Shown here one piece after another: positions 42,348-49,731 of a stretch of DNA of 64,000 bases (its first letter is position 1; each line of letters begins with the position of its first letter). This stretch comes from Capsulimonas corticalis (GTDB lineage Bacteria; Armatimonadota; Armatimonadia; Armatimonadales; Capsulimonadaceae): positions 1,612,001-1,676,000 of the forward strand of contig NZ_AP025739.1 of assembly GCF_003574315.2 (NCBI RefSeq), read 5' to 3'. The position numbers and the translations under genes are program-made. The notes under the pieces were generated by a model. It searched no databases. It saw only the letters and a list, made by a program, of their open reading frames with translations, and had not been told where the DNA came from.

Positions 42348-45300
42348 TTGTTAGACCACGCCCCCGCCGCGCCGCGCGCCATTTCGCCGTTCGCCGGCGA
42401 TTCGTCCGTCGAGCGCCGGACTCAGGAGCTCGGCAAGAAACTATTGATGGACCTCCAGCGCCAGGAGCGCGGCGGCGGATTGCAGGACCGCCTTTACGGC
42501 GCCATGATGGGGATCGCGATGGGCGGCGGCGATGCGACGAAAACGGAGATGTTCCGATTTGTCGACGTGCTGCCGGCGCTGAAGACTCCCGAAGCCGTCA
42601 CGACGCACTTGAACGAATATCTCCTGAAGCCCGCCGTCACGCTGCCTGCCGGCGCGTCCTCGGTCCTTCGCTTTGGCGGACGCTCGGCGTTCACGCGCCG
42701 TTTGATGTCCGCCGCCGTCCAGCAGGGGACACGCATGATGGCCCGGCGCTTTATCGCCGGCGCCGACGCGCAGGAGGCGCTCGGCGTCGTCGAAGGGCTG
42801 CGCCGCCAGAACCTCGCGTTCACCATGGACCTGCTCGGCGAAGCCGTCACCAGCGAGGCCGAGTCGCTGGCCTACCAGAAAAAGTATCTGACGCTGCTCA
42901 CCGACCTCGCGAAACTGACGGCCCGCTGGCCCGCGCGTCCTATCTTGGAGGCCGCGCCCTTCGGCGGCGTCCCGCGCGTCAACGTCTCCGTCAAGCTCTC
43001 CGCCCTTTACGCCCGATTCGATCCCATGGCCGCCGAAGCGACCTCCGAAGCCGTGAAGGAGCGTCTGCGGCCGATCCTGACGCTGGCGCGCAAAACGGGA
43101 GCGTTCGTCAACGTGGACATGGAGCAGCACGATTTTCGGGGCATCACGCAGCGCATCTTCCAGGAAATCTTGTGCGAGGATGAATATAAAGACTGGCCGG
43201 ATGTCGGCATCGTCGTCCAGGCCTATTTGACGCGTTCGAGCGAGGACTTGGTCGCCTTGCGCGACTGGGCCGAGCAGCGCGGGACGCCCGTCTGGGTGCG
43301 TCTGGTGAAGGGCGCCTACTGGGACTATGAGACGATCATCGCCGCCCAGCGCGGCCATGGCATTCCGGTTTACCAGAACAAACCCGAGACCGACGCCAAC
43401 TACGAGCGCTGCGCGGCCTTTTTGATCGAGAACTGGCGCACGTTGCGTCCGGCAATCGCCTCGCACAATGTCCGATCGGCCTCGCATGCGCTGGCGCTCG
43501 CCGAAGCCGTCAAAGCACCAAAAGGGGCGGTCGAATTTCAAGTCTTGTACGGCATGGGCGAATCGCTTGGCCGGGCGCTCGTCGCCCAAGGGCAGCGTGT
43601 CCGCGTTTATGTCCCGTTCGGCGAACTGCTGCCGGGTATGGCGTATCTCGTCCGGCGACTGCTGGAGAATACCTCCAACGATTCGTTCGTGAAGAAGCTG
43701 TCGGATCACGCCGATGTCGCCGCGCTGCTGGCCCCGCCATCGGCGGTCGTCACGCCCGCCCGCCCCGTCCTGACGCTTTCCAATTCCTCCCAGACATTCG
43801 TCAACGATCCTGAGACAGACTTCGCCGTTCCGGAGAATCAAGAACGGATGCAAAAGGCGCTGATAGCCGTCCGCAGCGAGCTCGGTCTGACTGTGCCGAT
43901 TGTGATCGGCGGCAAGCGCGAATCCTCGGAAGAGACGATCGACCGCGCCGATCCCTCCGACACAAGCCGCATCGCCTCTCGTATGTCCTGCGCGACTCGG
44001 GATCAGACCGAGCGCGCCCTTGTGTCCGCCGCCGCCGCGTTCCCCGCCTGGCGCGACACGCCGCCGTCCGAGCGCGGCGCCCTGCTGCGCCGCACGGCTC
44101 AAGAGCTTGAAAAGCGTCGATTTAAGATCGCCGCCTGGCAGGTTTACGAGGTTGGCAAGCCTTGGCGCGAGGCCGACGCGGATATCGCTGAAGCCATCGA
44201 CTTCTGCGTCTACTATGCCGACGAGATGGAGCGCATGACCGCCCCGCGCCGCCGTGACATCCCCGGCGAGTGGAACAGCTACATCTACGATGGGCGTGGT
44301 CCCGCCGTGATCATCGCCCCCTGGAACTTCCCGCTGGCGATCCTGACCGGCATGGCCGTCGCTGCTCTTGTCACCGGCAACCCCGTCATTCTCAAGCCCG
44401 CCGAGCAGTCGTCGCGCGTCGGCTACTTTCTGATGGAGGCGCTCGAAGCCGCCGGCGTTCCGGCGGGCGTGGCGAACTTCCTGCCCGGCGTCGGCGAAAC
44501 AATCGGCCCGGTCCTGGTCAGCGACCCGCGCGTCGCCCTGATCGCCTTTACCGGCTCGAAAGATGTCGGCCTGTCTATCATCAAAGCCGCCGCCGAAACG
44601 CCGCCCGGCCAGCGTGAGATCAAGCGCGTGATCGCCGAGCTCGGCGGCAAAAACGCGATCATCATCGACGAAGACGCCGACCTCGACGAAGCGGTCCTGG
44701 GCGTCCTCGCCTCGACCACCGGCTTCTCCGGCCAGAAATGCTCCGCCTGCTCCCGCGTCATTGTGGTCGGCTCCGCCTGGGAGGCGTTCCAGTCCCGTCT
44801 CGCCGAAGCCGTCAAAAGCATCCGAATCGGCCCCGCCGAAGATCCCGCGACCACGATGGGCCCCGTTGTAGACGAAGCCTCCCGCGAGCGCGTCCAAAAG
44901 TACATCGCCATCGGCAAGACCGAAGCCCGCCTCCTAGCTCAAGCCAATGTCCCCGCCCACTTAGAAGATGCGGGCAACTATGTCCCCGCCGCCGTCTTCT
45001 ACGACTGCCAGCCCGAAGGACGTCTTTGTCGCGAAGAGATCTTCGGCCCCGTCCTCGCCGTCCTGCGCGCCCCCAATCTGGACGAAGCCCTAACCATGGC
45101 CTCCGACTCCCCCTACGCCCTTTCCGGCGGCTTCTACTCACGCTCCCCGGCCAACATCGAGCGCATCCGCCGCGAATTCCGCGTCGGCAACCTCTACATC
45201 AACCGCAAAATCACCGGCGCCCTCGTCGACCGCCAACCCTTCGGCGGCGCCGCAATGTCCGGCGTCGGCTCGAAGGCGGGCGGCCCGGATTATTTGCTTC

Positions 45301-45368
45301 AGTTTGTGGTTCCGAGGACGATTACGGAATCGGTGATGCGGCGTGGGTTTGCGCCGGAGGCGGGGTAG
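42348..45368 (+). CDS. putA: Bifunctional proline dehydrogenase/P5C dehydrogenase
   Basis: A 1006-residue fusion. The N-terminal half is the FAD-dependent proline dehydrogenase barrel (VNVSVKLSALYARFDP, WVRLVKGAYWDYE, EFQVLYGMGE). The C-terminal half is an aldehyde dehydrogenase of the P5C type (IIAPWNFPLAI, FTGSKDVGLS, ELGGKNAIIIDEDADLD, and the nucleophile Cys near 798 in SGQKCSACSR). Together they oxidise proline to glutamate and channel the intermediate. The DNA-binding ribbon-helix-helix of enterobacterial PutA is lacking, so it is purely enzymatic. The start is TTG at 42348 with AGGAG upstream; the first ATG would cut the first 33 residues. It ends the operon. Confidence 0.92.
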   Translation: MLDHAPAAPRAISPFAGDSSVERRTQELGKKLLMDLQRQERGGGLQDRLYGAMMGIAMGGGDATKTEMFRFVDVLPALKTPEAVTTHLNEYLLKPAVTLPAGASSVLRFGGRSAFTRRLMSAAVQQGTRMMARRFIAGADAQEALGVVEGLRRQNLAFTMDLLGEAVTSEAESLAYQKKYLTLLTDLAKLTARWPARPILEAAPFGGVPRVNVSVKLSALYARFDPMAAEATSEAVKERLRPILTLARKTGAFVNVDMEQHDFRGITQRIFQEILCEDEYKDWPDVGIVVQAYLTRSSEDLVALRDWAEQRGTPVWVRLVKGAYWDYETIIAAQRGHGIPVYQNKPETDANYERCAAFLIENWRTLRPAIASHNVRSASHALALAEAVKAPKGAVEFQVLYGMGESLGRALVAQGQRVRVYVPFGELLPGMAYLVRRLLENTSNDSFVKKLSDHADVAALLAPPSAVVTPARPVLTLSNSSQTFVNDPETDFAVPENQERMQKALIAVRSELGLTVPIVIGGKRESSEETIDRADPSDTSRIASRMSCATRDQTERALVSAAAAFPAWRDTPPSERGALLRRTAQELEKRRFKIAAWQVYEVGKPWREADADIAEAIDFCVYYADEMERMTAPRRRDIPGEWNSYIYDGRGPAVIIAPWNFPLAILTGMAVAALVTGNPVILKPAEQSSRVGYFLMEALEAAGVPAGVANFLPGVGETIGPVLVSDPRVALIAFTGSKDVGLSIIKAAAETPPGQREIKRVIAELGGKNAIIIDEDADLDEAVLGVLASTTGFSGQKCSACSRVIVVGSAWEAFQSRLAEAVKSIRIGPAEDPATTMGPVVDEASRERVQKYIAIGKTEARLLAQANVPAHLEDAGNYVPAAVFYDCQPEGRLCREEIFGPVLAVLRAPNLDEALTMASDSPYALSGGFYSRSPANIERIRREFRVGNLYINRKITGALVDRQPFGGAAMSGVGSKAGGPDYLLQFVVPRTITESVMRRGFAPEAG

Positions 45369-45455
45369 GGCGTAGCCCCTATTCCCCCGGCGCTTTAGCG
45401 CGCCTCGCCCCTGGCAAACCCACCCCGGCCCTTCGGGCCACCCCTCCCGCAACGG
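45369..45455. repeat. GC-rich intergenic repeat arm, left of the insertion sequence
   Basis: This stretch (TCGCCCCTGG..., CGGCCCTTCGGGCC..., ACCCCTCCCGC) recurs in inverted form at about 47037-47110, on the other side of the IS. The IS thus landed in or beside a REP-like repeat pair. The last nine bases (45447-45455) are the target duplication. Confidence 0.55.
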
Positions 45456-46962
45456 CTAAGCTTGTATCACATCTTTTGGGTGTGTACGAAATTGACGCAG
45501 AATATGGGATCCTAATATCGGAGGAACAACGATGTTAGGATCCGGGTGGGCCGAAAACGAAATTCAGGGGACAAAGTTTGGCGATGAGCGCTTCCGCCGT
45601 GTCATGGGGGAGACGCTGGAGGCAAAGTTTTCTCAACCCAACGTCAGCTTTTCCACGATGTGCGGCAATGCTTTGAGACAATCGGCGGGACGTCTATTAC
45701 GCCACCCAGAAACCAATGCGACGGATCTCCTGGAGGGACACCGACAAGCAACTCTGCAGCGATGCCTGGGAGAGAAAACCATTGTCGTTGCCCAGGACAC
45801 CAGTTCCTACAATTATTCCACCCACTACGCCACCGAAGGGCTGGGGCCGATCAATGACTCGAAAAAGGCGATGGGCATTCATCAGCATTCCGCGCTGGCG
45901 ATGACACCCGACAGACTTCCGCTGGGAGTGGTGGAGGCTCACTTTTGGGCGCGTCCCCTGGAGAAGCAAGCGGCGGCGCAGCGACGCAAAAAGCCCATTG
46001 AGGAGAAGGAAAGCCATCGCTGGCTGCGAACGGCGAAACATGTGGAGCAGCTCTTTGAACCCCACCTTCGCCAAGGAGGAGAGGTGGTCGTGGTCGCGGA
46101 CCGGGAAGCGGATATCTTCGACCTGCTAGCACAAGAGCGTGCTTCGGGACTGGAACTGATTATCCGCGCCGCTCACCCCCGCACTGTTAAAGTGATGGAT
46201 GGGGAGGTGGTGGACCGTTCGGAGGGCGCCACGAAAGAACCGGCCTATTGTTCTCTTCTGGTAGCGGCTCAGCAGGGAAACGTCCTGGGCCACTATACGC
46301 TTCGTGTTCCTGGACGGGCCCAGGCTCAAGATCGTGACGCCACGATGGAGATGCGCCATTGCCGTGTGGAGGTTCAGCCGCCCAAAGCCGGTGTGGGACA
46401 TGAGGAGAAAGCCGTTCCGATCCAAGTGGTAAGCGCTCGGGAGATCGTCCCTGAGGGAGATCCCCATGCCCCTTTGGAATGGATCATGATCACCACTGTG
46501 AATGTGACCGATATGGCGTCGGCGCGGCGTGTCCTGGATCTTTATACGTGTCGTTGGGAGATTGAGCGATTTCATTTTACGCTCAAATCGGGCTGCCAAG
46601 CCGAGCGTCTTCAGATGGACGATTTAGATACTCTTTGCAATACGCTCTCGCTTTACCTGGTGGTTGCCTGGCGATTATTATATGTGACGCATTTGGCGCG
46701 TGTGATGCCCGAAATCCGCGCCGACCAGATTATGGATACAACCGAGCTTGCCATTCTCAATCAGCAGAGCCGTACTCCGATCACGACGATTTCGCAGGTG
46801 GTGACGGCCATCGCGCAGCTTGGGGGCTTTGAGCCCTACAAAGGCGGCCCGCTTCCTGGGGTGAAAGTGCTCTGGAATGGGCTCAGAAAGCTCGACTCCA
46901 TGGCGGCTGGATGGAGGCTCGCCATGGAGTCGATCAGAACCCAAAATGTGATACAAGCTTAG
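45456..46962 (+). mobile_element. Complete IS4-family element (IS50-like)
   Basis: A 1507-bp insertion sequence. The terminal inverted repeats begin CTAAGCTTGTATCACAT on both ends, then CTTTTGGGT on the left and TTTGGGT on the right (2-base indel). The element is flanked by exact 9-bp duplications CCGCAACGG (45447-45455 and 46963-46971), the size made by IS50/IS10-like transposases. One transposase gene fills it. The intact ends, gene and duplication show a recent insertion. Confidence 0.93.
45532..46962 (+). CDS. IS4-family transposase (IS50/Tn5-like)
   Basis: A 476-residue DDE transposase. Candidate catalytic residues are Asp89 (VAQDTSSYNYS), Asp190 (VVADREADIFD) and Glu345. The family Y(2)R(3)E(6)K signature fits exactly as Tyr338, Arg341, Glu345 and Lys352 (YTCRWEIERFHFTLK). 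Sequence order follows Tn5 transposase: KWL-like RWLRTAKH and a long beta insertion near 235-320. GGAGG lies about 8 bases before the ATG. The stop codon TAG is the last three bases of the right inverted repeat, so gene and element end together. Confidence 0.95.
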   Translation: MLGSGWAENEIQGTKFGDERFRRVMGETLEAKFSQPNVSFSTMCGNALRQSAGRLLRHPETNATDLLEGHRQATLQRCLGEKTIVVAQDTSSYNYSTHYATEGLGPINDSKKAMGIHQHSALAMTPDRLPLGVVEAHFWARPLEKQAAAQRRKKPIEEKESHRWLRTAKHVEQLFEPHLRQGGEVVVVADREADIFDLLAQERASGLELIIRAAHPRTVKVMDGEVVDRSEGATKEPAYCSLLVAAQQGNVLGHYTLRVPGRAQAQDRDATMEMRHCRVEVQPPKAGVGHEEKAVPIQVVSAREIVPEGDPHAPLEWIMITTVNVTDMASARRVLDLYTCRWEIERFHFTLKSGCQAERLQMDDLDTLCNTLSLYLVVAWRLLYVTHLARVMPEIRADQIMDTTELAILNQQSRTPITTISQVVTAIAQLGGFEPYKGGPLPGVKVLWNGLRKLDSMAAGWRLAMESIRTQNVIQA

Positions 46963-47112
46963 CCGCAACGGGAAGGGTTATTTCAGAGTGTGTTATCGCA
47001 GACGACTCTCGTAAAAGGCAATCTTACTCACCCTTCCCGTCGGCGGGAGGGGTCGGCCGAAGGCCGGGGGGGGGGTTGCCAGGGGCGAAGCCGGGAAAGG
47101 GGGAGTCGAAAT
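46963..47112. repeat. Target duplication and inverted partner repeat right of the IS
   Basis: 46963-46971 is the 9-bp duplication. From about 47030 a GC-rich repeat (ACCCTTCCCGTCGGCGGGAGGGG..., GGCCGAAGGCCGG, CCAGGGGCGAAGC) is the inverted relative of 45369-45455. Hairpin-forming segments here may end transcription from both sides. Confidence 0.55.
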
Positions 47113-49542
47113 TTACTTCGACGGGGGGATGGGGCAATCCACCTCCGCCGCAAACGCCAGCCCCGGGTCGCCTCGCCGCGCCATCGTCGCGCACAGTGTT
47201 TTCAAACTCGGCGTCAGCTTCTGCACGGACTTCTTCCCATCCACCACAAACGTGATCGGTTTGTCGAACGACACCAACCGGCTGTCCAGCAGCACGGTGG
47301 CTGAGGTCACGCTGGGCGTTGTCGTGACGGTCACCTGGTTGTCACGGCACGTCGCATCGATCTCTTTGGTTTTGCCGGGATCGTTGGTGTGGATCCAGAA
47401 GAAGTCGCGGATGACGTCGTCGGTCATGAGCCAGGTGAGTTCGCGCGGGGCGGCGTTGCGGGTGGCGTAGGCCATGTCGGCGATTTTGTCGCGGTCGGGG
47501 AGGGCGGGGTGTTCGACGCCTTCCATGATCTGGACGCCGACGGGGAAGACATCGTGGCGGCTTCCCCGCGCGGCGTTGACGTCGTCCATAAACTTGTGGG
47601 TTCGGTCAAGGCGTCCGTAGGCGTTGTCCAGGCCGGCGGCCATGACGGTGAAGACGGTGTTGCGCAGGGTTTGCGGGACGGTTTCGCCATCGGTGACCGC
47701 GCCGGCCGAGGCGTGGATCGCGGCAAAGAGATCGGGTTCTTTTGGGCCGATGGCGTAGGCGCCGTAGCCGCCGTGCGAGTAGCCCATGAGGAAGACTTTG
47801 TTGGGATCGATGTCGCCGAAGAGCAAAAACTGCTGACGGAGGTTGGCGACGAGCGGATAGACGTAGTTATCGTAGAAGCCGTTCCAAGTGTCGTTAGGCG
47901 CGCGCAGGGCGAGGTATTTGTAACCGCCCGCCGCTTCAGGATGGTCCTTGTAGTGGGTTTTCATGATCTCCCACTGGCTGTCATTCATCTCCTTGGGGCC
48001 GCTGCCGCCGCCGTGCATGGCGATATAAAGCGCCCAGCCGTTCGCGGGGCGCGTTCCGACGGTCTTGACGGTGTAGGGGCTGAGATACTCGCCGAATGTC
48101 GCCTGGTTGGCGTCGAAGTCGCGCTTCATCGCCGCATGGATCGGCGCATCTTTGTAGGCGTCCCATACGAGCTGCCGCACGGCCGGCTCATCTTGCTTGA
48201 GGGCCAAGTCCAGCGTTTTCGGGAATGCCCAGTGGATCTGCGTGTTCGTCGGCGCGGCGAAGTACGCGTCCAGCGCCGTCTTGAGCTGAGCGATGGCGGC
48301 GTCGCTCAGCGTTTTGACGGCGGGCGCGGCTTCCAGATGGATTTCGGACTTCTCCTCGGCCTCGTCGCCGGCCACGAATGGCTCAGAGATCGTTTTCCCC
48401 TCGTAAACGACGGTGACCTCATACGAGTGCTTGCGCGGGACATCGAAGGTGAGGTAATTGTTGCGGTCGGCGTTTTCGCCCATGCTGGTTCCGGTCCAGA
48501 CCACCGCGCCGTTGGTGATATCGCGCATCGTGACATCGGCGGCGGCGCGCTTGCCTGCGGGATTCAGCACGGAGACAAAGACATGCGTCTTGTCCGCCGC
48601 GATAGGCGCGGCCGGCGTCGCCGATGCGTAGCGCGATGTGACGTTGACGGCATGGACCCACTGAATCTTCGGATCCCACACAAGGGGGAATGCGAGTCCG
48701 GTTTTCTGGAAACTGCTGGCGTAGATCGCGTAATCCCGTTCATTGGCCTTCGCCTTCGCCGCGTCGCCCACGAACCAGCCACGGTCCAGGCCCTGCGGAT
48801 CGGGCTCGGCGGCTCCGGTGAAGCGCCACTGGGTCCCGTCCCAGATTTCAACCCAGGTATGGTTGCCGCGCCCGTCGGCCCAGAGCGGCGTCCCCACAAC
48901 GCGGGCCGGGACGCCCACCGCGCGGCAGGCGTCCACCAGGAGAATCGACAGGCCGCTGCATGTCGCCACGCCGCTCGCAATCGTCTCCGTCGGCGCCTGA
49001 TCCGGGCGATGCCGCTCCGTGGAGTACTTGACCTTCACCAGCGGAAAAAGCTTCCGATTGATCGCCTGCGCGGCGTCGCCCAGAGTACCGACGCCCGCGA
49101 TCAGCGGCGCCGACAGCTCCCGCAGCTCCTTGCGCGACCCATCGCGCTCCTCATTGAGGCTGGCGTAGGGCAGCACGTCATTCAAAAAGACTGCCTTGGG
49201 AATCTGATCCCGCCAGGGCGAATGATCCCAGGCGTCATACGCCAGCGCGACATTTTTGAGCAAAAAGCCGCTCGTCAGGGTCCGCAGATCTCGCCTGGGC
49301 ATATTCGCGATCAGAAACTCCATCCCCTCGCGCTGTGCGGCTGGCGTCTGATTCAGCGCATCCGCCAGTTCGCCTTGATTCTCCCCCGCGTCCGCGAGCG
49401 CCTGCGTCACGGCGGGCGAATACCACGACTGCGCCGATTCGAACGCAGGCGCCTCGGCGCGCGCGGGCTGGACGGCGCCGCCGGCCAGCAGGAGCGCGGC
49501 GGCGATGGGGAGGTAGGATGGTTTGTTGTGGGGAGGTTTCAT
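47113..49542 (-). CDS. Exported transglutaminase-like/esterase fusion protein
   Basis: An 809-residue protein with a signal peptide (cleavage near QPARA, residue 29). Residues 150-250 are a transglutaminase-like papain fold with Cys195 (GVATCSGLS), His228 (GRGNHTWVE) and Asp235 (WDGTQW), preceded by a helical lid. A beta-sandwich section follows (VFVSVLNPAGK), then from about 500 an alpha/beta hydrolase with a nucleophile near residue 585 (FLMGYSHGGYGAY). The combination of peptide- or amide-acting and ester-acting domains suggests degradation of complex surface or plant material. Substrates unknown. The ATG at 49542 is chosen for the signal peptide and GGGAGG upstream. Confidence 0.82.
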   Translation of the reverse strand: MKPPHNKPSYLPIAAALLLAGGAVQPARAEAPAFESAQSWYSPAVTQALADAGENQGELADALNQTPAAQREGMEFLIANMPRRDLRTLTSGFLLKNVALAYDAWDHSPWRDQIPKAVFLNDVLPYASLNEERDGSRKELRELSAPLIAGVGTLGDAAQAINRKLFPLVKVKYSTERHRPDQAPTETIASGVATCSGLSILLVDACRAVGVPARVVGTPLWADGRGNHTWVEIWDGTQWRFTGAAEPDPQGLDRGWFVGDAAKAKANERDYAIYASSFQKTGLAFPLVWDPKIQWVHAVNVTSRYASATPAAPIAADKTHVFVSVLNPAGKRAAADVTMRDITNGAVVWTGTSMGENADRNNYLTFDVPRKHSYEVTVVYEGKTISEPFVAGDEAEEKSEIHLEAAPAVKTLSDAAIAQLKTALDAYFAAPTNTQIHWAFPKTLDLALKQDEPAVRQLVWDAYKDAPIHAAMKRDFDANQATFGEYLSPYTVKTVGTRPANGWALYIAMHGGGSGPKEMNDSQWEIMKTHYKDHPEAAGGYKYLALRAPNDTWNGFYDNYVYPLVANLRQQFLLFGDIDPNKVFLMGYSHGGYGAYAIGPKEPDLFAAIHASAGAVTDGETVPQTLRNTVFTVMAAGLDNAYGRLDRTHKFMDDVNAARGSRHDVFPVGVQIMEGVEHPALPDRDKIADMAYATRNAAPRELTWLMTDDVIRDFFWIHTNDPGKTKEIDATCRDNQVTVTTTPSVTSATVLLDSRLVSFDKPITFVVDGKKSVQKLTPSLKTLCATMARRGDPGLAFAAEVDCPIPPSK

Positions 49543-49577
49543 GGCGTGTTTTTTTGTGTGATATTGGCAAGAGCAAG

Positions 49578-49724
49578 AGGCCCTCACCCGGCGCTTCGCG
49601 CCACCCTCTCCCAATCTTAGGAGAGGGTTAAGAGGAAGATTAAGATTTGGATCAAAGATCCTCAAAACAAAAATTCTGACTCCCCCTCTCCCAGAATTGG
49701 GAGAGGGGGCCGGGGGTGAGGGCT
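49578..49724. repeat. Inverted pair of intergenic repeats
   Basis: CCCTCACCC...CGCTTCGCG...CCCTCTCC (about 49581-49611) and GGAGAGGGGG...GGGGGTGAGGG (about 49700-49722) are inverted versions of one unit. Each also forms its own hairpin (49604-49627; 49682-49709). Probably a REP/BIME-like pair and terminator of the GH92 gene. Confidence 0.6.
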
Positions 49725-49731
49725 CCTTCCC

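Noticed and set aside
42441-44897. Open reading frame of 818 codons on the minus strand opposite the proline dehydrogenase fusion
   Set aside because: Its composition (Arg/Asp/Gly-rich, no motifs) is that of an antisense shadow of high-GC coding DNA; the plus strand has unmistakable domains.
47389-49620. 743-codon plus-strand frame opposite the transglutaminase/esterase gene
   Set aside because: Antisense shadow; no conserved motif, while the minus strand carries catalytic motifs and a signal peptide.
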